Source: an uncultured Collinsella sp. (GTDB lineage: Bacteria > Actinomycetota > Coriobacteriia > Coriobacteriales > Coriobacteriaceae). Taken from it: a DNA stretch of 64,000 bases. The stretch is from NCBI GenBank assembly GCA_900541235.1, contig UQIW01000010.1, forward strand, positions 23,101 through 87,100, read 5' to 3'. How positions within the stretch are numbered: the first letter of the stretch is position 1; every line of letters begins with the position of its first letter. The notes under the pieces are model-generated. The model had not been told where the DNA came from. It did no database searches and saw only the letters and a program-made list of their open reading frames with translations. This document shows positions 1 through 7,596 of this stretch, one piece after another. The translations under genes were made by a program, and so were the position numbers.

Positions 1-800
1 TGGGCCACACGGTCGGCGACTTGATCGACCGTCAGGCCCTCAGGGATAGTTAGCGCATTGGAGCCCGCGTTGGGACCTTCCATGAGCTGCTGAACAACCT
101 TGGTCGCGTCCATGAGTGTGGTGAACAAATAGGTACCAGGCTTGAGCGACATATCGGCGTTGAGCTTTTTCACCGCCGCATAGTAATCCTTGGGATTCTC
201 GACGATATGGTTCTCGGAGAGAATCGAGGCGATCGTATCGCCCGAAGCACCGTCGGGAATGGTTACCGTAACCTGCTGACCAGCCGTGACCTTCGTATCC
301 TCACCGGCAAAGAAGCCCTTGACGGCCGGCACGACAAAGAAAACGATCGCGACAAGCGCAAGCACCGCCACCACAACGCCGATGATCATGGGAACCGGAG
401 AGCTCTTCTTTTGAGCACCGCGACGAGTATGCGTGTTGTAGCTCGAGCGGGTCGCCGGAGCAACGCCATGCGAACCGCGGGCGTGATGAGAATGCGATTG
501 GGGGGCCTGCGTTCGCTGGGTAGGTGCCTGCTGCTTAAAGCGGGTACCGCCTGCAGGCTGGGCCGTACGAGCAGTGGGCTGCTGAGCCGCGTGAGAAGCC
601 GGATGCTGAACCGAACGAGCAGAAGGCTGCTGACCCGTCCGTTGAACAGGTTGGGCCGAACGAGAGAAGGACTGCACCGGGCGCGCGGCAGGCTGAGCTG
701 CGCGCTGCGTCGGCTGTGCCGGACGCTGGCCAGGCTGGGCAGGGCGCGACGCCGGCTGACGTGTACGATTCGGCTGGCGCGGATCGGAAGCACTAGGCAT
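1..800 (-). CDS. mltG: Endolytic murein transglycosylase MltG, N-terminal part (cut by window edge)
   Basis: Membrane-anchored lytic transglycosylase that cleaves nascent glycan strands and sets their length. Only the first ~266 codons are in the window. Translation from the ATG at 800 gives a ~135-residue cytoplasmic tail very rich in Pro, Gln, Arg and Ala, a transmembrane segment at about residues 138-160, then the start of the extracytoplasmic LysM-like region with IPDGAS, LKPGTY and IPEGLT, which are typical of the YceG/MltG family. The catalytic domain lies outside the window. The ATG overlaps the ruvX stop by 8 nt (ATGCCTAG), so translation is probably coupled. alaS-ruvX-mltG is a common gene order in Gram-positive bacteria. 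The long basic low-complexity tail is unusual for the family. Family assignment is firm; the exact start is likely. Confidence 0.88.
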   Translation of the reverse strand, partial: MPSASDPRQPNRTRQPASRPAQPGQRPAQPTQRAAQPAARPVQSFSRSAQPVQRTGQQPSARSVQHPASHAAQQPTARTAQPAGGTRFKQQAPTQRTQAPQSHSHHARGSHGVAPATRSSYNTHTRRGAQKKSSPVPMIIGVVVAVLALVAIVFFVVPAVKGFFAGEDTKVTAGQQVTVTIPDGASGDTIASILSENHIVENPKDYYAAVKKLNADMSLKPGTYLFTTLMDATKVVQQLMEGPNAGSNALTIPEGLTVDQVADRVA

Positions 801-1221
801 GCGAAACCTCCTCGTTTTTACGATCGAGCCACGTCTGCAAAAAAAGGCTGGCGGCAATCATGTCGATCTTGCCCCTCATCTGCTTTTCGTTGAGGCCCTG
901 CTCGCGCAGGATACGCTTGGCCTCTTGCGAGGACAGACGCTCGTCCTCAAACTCCAGCGGAAGATCGAGCTCGTCGGCAATCTTTTGCGCCACGGCGGCA
1001 ACGCGCTCGGCTTGGGGGCCGGGCTCACCGGCCATGGTCAGGGGACGTCCGCTTACCAGGATGTCGGGCTCATAGTCTTCGACCAGGTAGCGGAACGTCT
1101 TGGCCATACCGGTGACCTCGGCGGCCGGGAGCACCTTGACGGGCATCGCCATCTTGCCATCACGGCTCGAGACGGCGATGCCAATCCTGGTCTCCCCTAT
1201 GTCCAGCGCAAGCGCGACCAC
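793..1221 (-). CDS. ruvX: RuvX/YqgF family RNase H-fold nuclease
   Basis: 142-residue protein, normal length for RuvX/YqgF, a putative Holliday-junction resolvase also linked to 16S rRNA 5' processing. Family signatures are visible: DIGETRIGIA at residues 7-16, VSGRPL in place of the usual VGLP-type strand, FEDERLSS carrying the conserved acidic-Glu-Arg motif near residue 90, and a C-terminal KIDMIAASLFLQTWL helix containing the last conserved Asp. The start is GTG. It lies 17 nt downstream of the alaS stop and overlaps mltG, so the three genes probably form one transcript. Confidence 0.93.
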   Translation of the reverse strand: MVALALDIGETRIGIAVSSRDGKMAMPVKVLPAAEVTGMAKTFRYLVEDYEPDILVSGRPLTMAGEPGPQAERVAAVAQKIADELDLPLEFEDERLSSQEAKRILREQGLNEKQMRGKIDMIAASLFLQTWLDRKNEEVSHA

Positions 1222-1238
1222 AGTGACTTCTTAGATTC

Positions 1239-3896
1239 TTAGGCGCCGAGCGCGGTCTTGGCGGCCGCGAGGGCATCGGCGATGCCGGCAGCATTCTTGC
1301 CACCGGCCTGGGCCATGTTGGGACGGCCACCACCGCGACCGTCGACCAGACCCGCGATCTGCTTGATCACATTACCGGCGTGGAACCCGGCCTTCACGGC
1401 GTCATCGGAGCCGGCAGCAAGCAGGGCCGGAGTGCCCTTCTCAGTCACGCTGGCGACGACACAAGCGACAGGGCCGGCGACCTTCTGGTGCACGGTATCC
1501 CATACGTTGCGCAGGTCGGCAGCCTCAAGGCCCTGGAGCTCAGCAACGACGAGCTTGTAGCCGCCGAGCTCGACAGCACCCTCGATGGCGCTGGAAATGG
1601 CGTCGGAGGAACCACCGGTCAGAGCCTTTTTGAGCTTGTTGGACGTCTCGCGCAGCTCGACCTGCAGGTTCTCCACACGGGCGGGAACCTCGTCGACGCG
1701 GCACTTGAGCGCAGCAGCGGCGGCGTCAACGAGTGCCAGGCGGTCGGCCATATAGTCGAGAGCACCCTTAGAGGTCACGGCCTCGATACGGCGGACGTTC
1801 GAGCCCGTAGAGGACTCGGAAATAATCTTGAACAGGCCGATCTCGGCGGTGTTGGCAGCGTGCGTGCCACCGCAGAGCTCGCGAGAGAACGGCTGGTCCT
1901 CGGCGCCCACGGAGACGACGCGGACGACATCGCCGTACTTCTCTCCAAACAGAGCAACAGCGCCGGCAGCCTTAGCCTCGTCGATGCCCATAACACGGGT
2001 CACGACCGGCTTGGAGGCGAAGATCTGCTGGTTGACCAAGTCCTCGACAGCCTTGAGCTGCTCGGAGGAAAGGGCCTCGAAGTGCGTAAAGTCAAAGCGC
2101 AGGTGCTCGGGCGTCACCAGCGAGCCGGCCTGGGAGACGTGCTCGCCCAGGACCTGCTTAAGGGCAGCGTCGAGCAGGTGCGTGGCGGTGTGGTTGCGGC
2201 GCAGGAAGCCACGGCGCTCGGCGTCGAGAGCGGCGGTCACAGCGGCACCGACAGTCAGCGTGCCATCGGCAACGTGCGCGACGTGGGCATACAGGCCGTT
2301 GTGGTTCTTGGTGTCGGCAACGGTCAGAACAACGCCCTCGGCGGAAAGCTTGCCGGCATCGCCCTGCTGACCACCCATCTCGGCATAGAACGGGGTGCGG
2401 TCGAGCACGACCTCGACATCCTCGCCCGCGGCTGCGGACTCGACGGACTCGCCGTTGCGCACGATGGCGACAACCTTGGCGCCCTCGATCACATCGTTGT
2501 CATAGCCGTCGAACTCGGTCGCTGCGACCTTGTCGGAAAGCTCGACCCACACGTCGTTGAAGCTACCCCAGGCGTCGCCCTTGGCGTTAGCGCGGGCGCG
2601 GGCCTTCTGGTCCTCCATGCAGGCAGTGAAGCCGTCCATGTCGACGTCGTGGCCAGCGGTGCCGGCGATCTCGACGGTCAGATCGATGGGGAAACCAAAG
2701 GTGTCGTGCAGCTTAAAGGCGACATCGCCCGGAAGCACAGCGCCCTCGGCAAGCGCTGCCAGGGCCTCGTCCAGGTACACGCGGCCGTTGTCGAGCGTCG
2801 TGGAGAAGCGCTCCTCCTCGGAGGCAACGATACCCTTGACGAGCGCGACGTTCTTGAGCAACTCGGGATAGGCCTCGCCCATTTGAGCGTTGACCTCGTC
2901 GATGAACTTGGTCAGGAAGGCGCCCTCGATGCCCAGCAGGCGACCGTGGAACACGGCACGGCGGAGCAGACGGCGAAGGACGTACTCGCGACCCTCGTTG
3001 CCGGGAAGGATGCCGTCCGAGATCATAAAGTCGACAGCACGGGAGTGGTCGGCGATGATGCGCAGGGAGCGGCTGGCGCCGGAGTAATCGTCGGCGTCAT
3101 AGGTCTTGCCGCTGATCTCCTCACCGAGCTTGATGAGGTGCTGCATCAGATCGCCGTCGTAGTTAGCGGTCTTGTGCTGCATGATGGCGGCCATGCGCTC
3201 AAGGCCCATGCCCGTATCGAGGTTACGGTGCGGCAGCTCCGGCATGGAGCCGTCCTCCTGGCGGTCGTACTGGGTAAAGACGAGGTTCCAGAACTCCAGG
3301 AAGCGGTCGCAGTCGCAGCCAGGCTTGCAGTCGGGGCTGCCGCAGCCGACCTCCTCGCCCATGTCAAAGTAAATCTCGGAGCACGGGCCGCAGGGGCCAG
3401 TGGGGCCAGCGGCCCAGAAGTTGTCGTCCTCGCCCAGGCGGGAGATGTGGTCCTCAGCAACACCCAAAGAACGCCACACGTCGTGGGTCTCGTCGTCCTC
3501 GGTAAAGACGGTGAAGTACAGGCGGTCGAGCGGCAGCTTGAACTCCTTGGTGATGAGCTCAAAGGCCCAGGCGCAAGCCTGCTGCTTGGAGACGCCGCCA
3601 AAGGAGAAGTCGCCGAGCATCTCAAAGAAGGACAGGTGACGGCCGTCCTCGCCGATGCAATCGATGTCGTTGGTGCGGACGCACTTCTGGCAGGAGATAG
3701 CGCCGATCTCCTTCATGGTCTTCTTGCCCTGGTAGTACTCCTTAAACTGGTTCATGCCGGCGTTGGCAAGCAGCAGCGAAGGATCGTCAGGGACGAGGGA
3801 CGAAGAAGGATAGAGCTTAAGACCGCGCTCCTCAAAGAAGTTGAGGAACTTGGAGCGAATCTCGGCCGTAGTCATTGACGGGTAGTCAGCACTCAT
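1239..3896 (-). CDS. alaS: Alanyl-tRNA synthetase
   Basis: Class II synthetase that charges tRNA-Ala in the cytoplasm. The 885-residue length is standard. The N-terminus (TTAEIRSKFLNFFEERG) is the family's aminoacylation domain. The editing domain carries the zinc-site motifs HTATH and CGGTH, and the C-Ala domain ends with the Gly-rich GGGRPNMAQAGG. I chose the ATG at 3896 because GGAG sits 9 nt upstream; the frame is open to 3986, but that extension (beginning MATLFFAQ) is not family-like. A promoter with TTGCAC and TATAAT-like TAATAT lies just upstream. It is the first gene of alaS-ruvX-mltG. Confidence 0.97.
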   Translation of the reverse strand: MSADYPSMTTAEIRSKFLNFFEERGLKLYPSSSLVPDDPSLLLANAGMNQFKEYYQGKKTMKEIGAISCQKCVRTNDIDCIGEDGRHLSFFEMLGDFSFGGVSKQQACAWAFELITKEFKLPLDRLYFTVFTEDDETHDVWRSLGVAEDHISRLGEDDNFWAAGPTGPCGPCSEIYFDMGEEVGCGSPDCKPGCDCDRFLEFWNLVFTQYDRQEDGSMPELPHRNLDTGMGLERMAAIMQHKTANYDGDLMQHLIKLGEEISGKTYDADDYSGASRSLRIIADHSRAVDFMISDGILPGNEGREYVLRRLLRRAVFHGRLLGIEGAFLTKFIDEVNAQMGEAYPELLKNVALVKGIVASEEERFSTTLDNGRVYLDEALAALAEGAVLPGDVAFKLHDTFGFPIDLTVEIAGTAGHDVDMDGFTACMEDQKARARANAKGDAWGSFNDVWVELSDKVAATEFDGYDNDVIEGAKVVAIVRNGESVESAAAGEDVEVVLDRTPFYAEMGGQQGDAGKLSAEGVVLTVADTKNHNGLYAHVAHVADGTLTVGAAVTAALDAERRGFLRRNHTATHLLDAALKQVLGEHVSQAGSLVTPEHLRFDFTHFEALSSEQLKAVEDLVNQQIFASKPVVTRVMGIDEAKAAGAVALFGEKYGDVVRVVSVGAEDQPFSRELCGGTHAANTAEIGLFKIISESSTGSNVRRIEAVTSKGALDYMADRLALVDAAAAALKCRVDEVPARVENLQVELRETSNKLKKALTGGSSDAISSAIEGAVELGGYKLVVAELQGLEAADLRNVWDTVHQKVAGPVACVVASVTEKGTPALLAAGSDDAVKAGFHAGNVIKQIAGLVDGRGGGRPNMAQAGGKNAAGIADALAAAKTALGA

Positions 3897-3942
3897 AGAG
3901 GGAATCTCCTCGGTTTCACATCGAAACAGTTCAAACGTAACG

Positions 3943-3970
3943 ATATTACCATCCCGCCGCGCCTGTGCAA
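3943..3970 (-). promoter_or_regulatory. Putative sigma-A promoter of alaS
   Basis: On the minus strand TTGCAC (3965-3970) and TAATAT (3943-3948) are separated by 16 nt and placed about 50 nt before the alaS start codon. The -35 box touches the T-run of the terminator at 3969-3998, so the end of the upstream operon and the alaS promoter are packed together. Confidence 0.5.
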
Positions 3971-3998
3971 AAAAGAGGGTCGCCAAACAGCGACCCTC
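3969..3998 (-). terminator. Rho-independent terminator downstream of the AI-2E/sigma operon
   Basis: A 9-bp perfect stem (GAGGGTCGC with GCGACCCTC) and a 6-nt loop are followed on the minus strand by six T. It is the only good terminator after the minus-strand operon that ends at 4337. Transcripts of that operon would therefore run antisense across the whole small plus-strand gene at 4091-4330. Confidence 0.8.
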
Positions 3999-4052
3999 CA
4001 GCGAAAGTGCACGTTATTTAGTACTGCGCGATCCTTTGAAAAAGGACTGCTG

Positions 4053-4058
4053 TATAAT
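4053..4058 (+). promoter_or_regulatory. Candidate -10 box for the small membrane gene
   Basis: A perfect TATAAT lies 32 nt before the ATG at 4091. No good -35 box is seen at 16-18 nt spacing, so this call is weak. Confidence 0.3.
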
Positions 4059-4090
4059 TGCATATAAGATTCACCCGGAAGGAGCGATCG

Positions 4091-4330
4091 ATGAAAAGCA
4101 AACGATTTGTCCTGAATGCACTTCTGGTTGTAGCACTTTTAGCGCTCTTAGCCTTCTCATGCTGGTACGCAAACCAACCATCATTTGGATACGTATTGTA
4201 TACAGTAATGTCCGGCGATAAGGCTTATTACACTCTACGCGCAATTGACGTTCTCTTTTTCTATGTAGCCGGCCCCTTATCAATCGCTTTGGTCGCGTTT
4301 CTTGTCATTTACAACTTCAAGAAACGTTAA
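4091..4330 (+). CDS. Small two-helix membrane protein, unknown function
   Basis: 79 residues, not recognised as any family. The start is chosen because GGAAGGAG lies 7 nt before the ATG (MKSKRFVL). Two hydrophobic segments are visible, at about residues 6-25 and 50-73, with a basic N-terminus and a basic C-terminal end (NFKKR), suggesting a small integral membrane protein with both ends in the cytoplasm. The base composition is clearly more AT-rich than that of the neighbouring genes, a sign of recent acquisition. It is the only plus-strand gene in this part of the window and converges on the AI-2E gene with a 6-nt gap. Confidence 0.7.
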   Translation: MKSKRFVLNALLVVALLALLAFSCWYANQPSFGYVLYTVMSGDKAYYTLRAIDVLFFYVAGPLSIALVAFLVIYNFKKR

Positions 4331-4336
4331 TAGAAC

Positions 4337-5749
4337 CTATTTAGAATCCGAATCGTCCATGGAGCCGTCGATGCCGGTTTTGGTTTCGTCGTTCATATTG
4401 AAATCGTCGTCTTTGGCGAAGGGATTCTTGAAAAAGCCCGTAGCATCGGGCTGAAGGCCCGAGAGCTTCATCCAGGGATTATCGAGCTCGGGCTTGGGCA
4501 TGGCCTTGGCCTCGGGCGCAGTCTCGTTGCCGATAAGCTCGGACTCGTAGATGAAGGTGTCGTCGCCGAGCGCGTCATAGGCGGCGACCGGGTTGCCATC
4601 GGCATCGCGGTACGGTGTGCCCTTAAACACGGCGCCGTCATAGGCCACAAGCTGACGGCCGGTCTCATTCTCGAAGTAGTACACGAAGATGCCCTTGAGG
4701 GCCGCACAAAGCGGGATGGCAATAATCATGCCGATGGGGCCCATGAGTGCCGAGCCAATAACGAGCGCCGTGAGGCTCATGATGGGATGCACCTGCACCG
4801 AGCTCTGCATGACCTTAGGAGAAATCACGTTGTCGGTGACGTTTTGCGCGACCATCGTCACGATGAGCGTCCATAACGCCAACATGGGGCTGAACATGAA
4901 ACCGAGCACCGTGGCGATTGCTGCGCTCACCCAAGGACCGACGACCGGAACCAAATGCATGATGCCGGTAAAGATAGCCATGAGCGCCGCATACGGATGA
5001 CCGATGATCATAAAACCGATAAAGGCGAGGAAACCACCGCAGATGGACGTCACGACCATACCGCGCATGTAGCCGCCGACAGAGCGAGAAAGGATGGCGA
5101 CCATAAAGCGGTACGAGGTCTCCTTCTCCTGACCGATGATGGTGCAAATCTCGTGATGCATGCGAGGGTAGTCGCAGGCCATCCAGTAGGCAAGCACCAG
5201 ACCAAGGAAGATCACGAACAACTGCGAAGCCGTATTGGTGATGAGCGGGAACACACCGCGGCCAAGCTCGGCAGCGATCTGAGACACATACTTCGATGCC
5301 ACGGCAACCAGCGACGAAAGATTATCGTCCAAATACTCCTTGAGCGGCGTGTTGTTGAGCGTCTTGGCATGCGAGATCATCTCGTTGAGATCGCCACCCG
5401 CAACACGAAGCTGCTCGGGCAGGCGGCTCAGGACTTCCATGATCTGACCAAAGAGAATCGGCGACAAGATGCAAACGACACCGACGAGCACGGCAACAAC
5501 AACAATTAGCGCAATAAGCGAACCGATGCAGCGATTCACGCCATGGTGCTCGAGCCAGTTGGTGATCGGGGACATCACAAAAGCAATGATGGAGCCAACG
5601 GCAAGAAACTCAATAACCGGTGCCAGGATGCCCATAAGGTTAAAGATGACAGCAGCAATAACAATGCAGCCGACAACAGCCCAAATGCGCAGCGTCAGAA
5701 CGCGGGTGTCGCGCAGCACGCGATCGGTTTGTTGGGGGTGCTCACTCAT
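4337..5749 (-). CDS. AI-2E family (YdiK/TqsA-type) membrane permease
   Basis: 470-residue polytopic membrane protein of the AI-2 exporter superfamily, which covers proteins exporting autoinducer-2, antiporters and others; the substrate is not deducible. Hydrophobic pairs occupy the N-terminal ~90 residues, followed by a large extracytoplasmic loop and a C-terminal block containing GIMHLVPVVGPWVSA and IGPIGMIIAIP-like helices typical of PF01594. A ~100-residue acidic hydrophilic C-terminal tail is likely cytoplasmic. Its ATG overlaps the sigma-factor stop (ATGA), so it is translationally coupled to the stress-type sigma factor. Confidence 0.88.
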   Translation of the reverse strand: MSEHPQQTDRVLRDTRVLTLRIWAVVGCIVIAAVIFNLMGILAPVIEFLAVGSIIAFVMSPITNWLEHHGVNRCIGSLIALIVVVAVLVGVVCILSPILFGQIMEVLSRLPEQLRVAGGDLNEMISHAKTLNNTPLKEYLDDNLSSLVAVASKYVSQIAAELGRGVFPLITNTASQLFVIFLGLVLAYWMACDYPRMHHEICTIIGQEKETSYRFMVAILSRSVGGYMRGMVVTSICGGFLAFIGFMIIGHPYAALMAIFTGIMHLVPVVGPWVSAAIATVLGFMFSPMLALWTLIVTMVAQNVTDNVISPKVMQSSVQVHPIMSLTALVIGSALMGPIGMIIAIPLCAALKGIFVYYFENETGRQLVAYDGAVFKGTPYRDADGNPVAAYDALGDDTFIYESELIGNETAPEAKAMPKPELDNPWMKLSGLQPDATGFFKNPFAKDDDFNMNDETKTGIDGSMDDSDSK

Positions 5750-6537
5750 GAACGAATCATCACTCCGTCGGGGTCGATCTTGTCCTGAATCTTCTTAAGC
5801 GTGCGGCGCAGCAGACGCGAGACCTGCACCTGCGAGATGCCTAGCTTCTTGGCAATCTCGATCTGGGTCATGCCCTTCACAAAGCGCAGCTCGATCACCT
5901 CGCGCTCACGCGGCGAGAAATCGCGGATGGCTTCCTCGATCACCAGGCGGTCATCGGTAAAGTCGAGCTCGTTGTCATCGTCGGCGTAACGGTCGAGAAT
6001 CGAGGGCGCATCGTCGGAATCGGACGCACCAGGAGCCTCGATGGGCACCGAGGTATAGGCCGAAGACGATTCCATAGCCTCGAGGACCTCATCGACGGTC
6101 ACATCTAGATACTCAGCGATCTCCTCAACCTTGGGCGAACGCTGCAGCTCGTTGGTAAGTTTGTCAGTAGCCTGGTTGACCTTGGCCGAGAGCTCCTGCA
6201 GACGACGCGGTACGCGCACACTCCAGCCCTTGTCGCGAAAATGGCGTTTGATCTCGCCCAGGATAGTGGGTGTCGCAAACGTCGTGAACTCGAGTCCGCG
6301 CTCGGGATCAAAACGGTCGATAGCCTTGAGCAAGCCCAGATAGCCGACCTGCATGAGGTCGTCGAGCGGCTCGCCGCGATTCTTAAATTTGTTGGCAAGA
6401 AACCTTACCAGGTTCATATGGGACATGACGAGCTGCTCACGGGCGTCCGGATCACCGGTCTCCTTGTAACGACGAAACAGCTCGCGAGTTTTCTCCTTGT
6501 CCCAAGCGGTCTTTCCGCTCCGGGAACGTTCGGTCAT
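5746..6537 (-). CDS. SigB/SigF/SigG-type alternative RNA polymerase sigma factor
   Basis: 263-residue group 3 sigma-70 factor with regions 2, 3 and 4. Region 2 shows HMNLVRFLANKF, DDLMQVGYLGLLKAIDRFDP and FTTFATPTILGEIKRHFRD, and the segment KGWSVRVPRRLQEL is characteristic of the SigB/SigF branch. Region 4 has the HTH MTQIEIAKKLGISQVQVSRLLRR. The organism type does not sporulate, so a general-stress or envelope role is more likely than a sporulation role; this is inference. The gene follows an RsbW-like gene by 1 nt, the usual arrangement for an anti-sigma/sigma pair, and overlaps the AI-2E gene. Confidence 0.92.
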   Translation of the reverse strand: MTERSRSGKTAWDKEKTRELFRRYKETGDPDAREQLVMSHMNLVRFLANKFKNRGEPLDDLMQVGYLGLLKAIDRFDPERGLEFTTFATPTILGEIKRHFRDKGWSVRVPRRLQELSAKVNQATDKLTNELQRSPKVEEIAEYLDVTVDEVLEAMESSSAYTSVPIEAPGASDSDDAPSILDRYADDDNELDFTDDRLVIEEAIRDFSPREREVIELRFVKGMTQIEIAKKLGISQVQVSRLLRRTLKKIQDKIDPDGVMIRS

Positions 6538-6538
6538 A

Positions 6539-6916
6539 TTAGATATCCGCCTTGAGGTCGAGGGAAAGCGTCAGGGGCGCCGTAGTCTTTTCGTAGGAGT
6601 CGCACACGCTCGCGAGGATGAGCTCGGCATACACCGCAGCCTGGTCGTCTTCATCGACCGTAGCCTGGTCGCCAAAGGTAATAGTCATGCCAACGTGGGT
6701 CTCATCGACATCGAATTTGATGGTGATGTCATCGCAGTCGACCGCGGTGCAACCAAAGATGAAAGCCTCCTCAGCAGCCATGCGGATGTCCTCGATGCGA
6801 TCGACAGACATAGAGCACAGGGCACCAACGTTGGCTGCCGTCATGCGCACAAGGCGAGCGAGACGCGGGTCACCGGCAACGGTCAGCGTGATAGGGCAGG
6901 TTGCTTCGCTACTCAT
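6539..6916 (-). CDS. RsbW/SpoIIAB-like anti-sigma factor, degenerate ATPase motifs
   Basis: 125-residue protein placed directly before the sigma-factor gene. The layout resembles the GHKL ATPase fold of RsbW/SpoIIAB: an N-terminal strand, a helix (ARLVRMTAANVGALC), then IEDIRMAAEEAFIFG at the place of the N-box. In active family members that helix reads SEAxxN; here the key Asn is replaced by Phe, and the later Gly-rich box is only TFGDQA. It probably binds the sigma factor, but kinase activity towards an RsbV-type antagonist is doubtful. No RsbV gene is nearby. The start at 6916 is supported by GAGGAGT 6 nt upstream; the frame is open further upstream. It overlaps the preceding gene by 8 nt. 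Confidence 0.65.
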   Translation of the reverse strand: MSSEATCPITLTVAGDPRLARLVRMTAANVGALCSMSVDRIEDIRMAAEEAFIFGCTAVDCDDITIKFDVDETHVGMTITFGDQATVDEDDQAAVYAELILASVCDSYEKTTAPLTLSLDLKADI

Positions 6917-7496
6917 CGCAGGACTCCTCAGAGGTCTCGGCGGGCGTATAGGTGTAATACTGAGCCGGCTTGGATACAGACTTCTGACCATCATCGTCGC
7001 CCGCGGCGGCCTCGTCCTCGCCAATTAGGACGCGCTCGGTAGGCTGCTCGGCCTCCGCAGCGGCAGCGGCGAGCTTGCGATCGGCGTCGGCTGCAGGAGC
7101 CTTCACCTTATTGAAGAGCTTCTGCACAGCACCGGCGGCAGAGTCGGTCACGCTCGACACAGCATTGCTGGCCTCGGCCATGCTGCCCGTAACCTCGGAA
7201 ATGTCGCGAACCACGGCTTCGACCTCTACGAGATTGGAGGTAAGGGCATCAACTGCCGTCTTGCTCGACTTAAGCAGCGGCTCCATCTGGGCAAGCGCCG
7301 GCGTAAGCTCATCGACAGCGCCATCGAGCTTTGCCACCACAGGCTGAGCCTCGGCGATGGTGTTGTTGAGGTCGTTCACGGTCTTATCGAGCGAGTCGAC
7401 AACATTGCGGGTCTTGCGCAGGGTAAGCGCGAGCTCAGCGATGGCCCACACGCCGGCAACGGCGAGCAGCAGCAGGGCGATTTGAATGGGACTCAT
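6909..7496 (-). CDS. DUF948-like single-pass membrane protein with coiled coil
   Basis: 195-residue protein: an N-terminal transmembrane helix (about residues 4-24), then a long heptad-like region (residues ~30-130) with repeats such as VDSLDKTVNDLNNTI and VAKLDGAVDELTPALAQM, and an Ala/Asp/Glu-rich tail ending YYTYTPAETSEES. This is the pattern of DUF948/YtxG-type general-stress proteins; the precise function is unknown. GGGAGG lies 6 nt before the ATG. It heads the operon with the RsbW-like protein, sigma factor and AI-2E permease, which supports a link to envelope stress. Confidence 0.72.
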   Translation of the reverse strand: MSPIQIALLLLAVAGVWAIAELALTLRKTRNVVDSLDKTVNDLNNTIAEAQPVVAKLDGAVDELTPALAQMEPLLKSSKTAVDALTSNLVEVEAVVRDISEVTGSMAEASNAVSSVTDSAAGAVQKLFNKVKAPAADADRKLAAAAAEAEQPTERVLIGEDEAAAGDDDGQKSVSKPAQYYTYTPAETSEESCDE

Positions 7497-7596
7497 ACAA
7501 GCCTCCCGGAAGAATCGAAATACAGACGCTTTTCATGGTACCCCAAAGGGGACCGAACATGCCAAGAGCAGCAACGTGGGACAAAATTATCAGCAG

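Noticed and set aside
1380..3878. Open plus-strand frame of 832 codons
   Set aside because: It is exactly antisense to alaS, has no family features and reflects the GC-rich third positions of the real gene.
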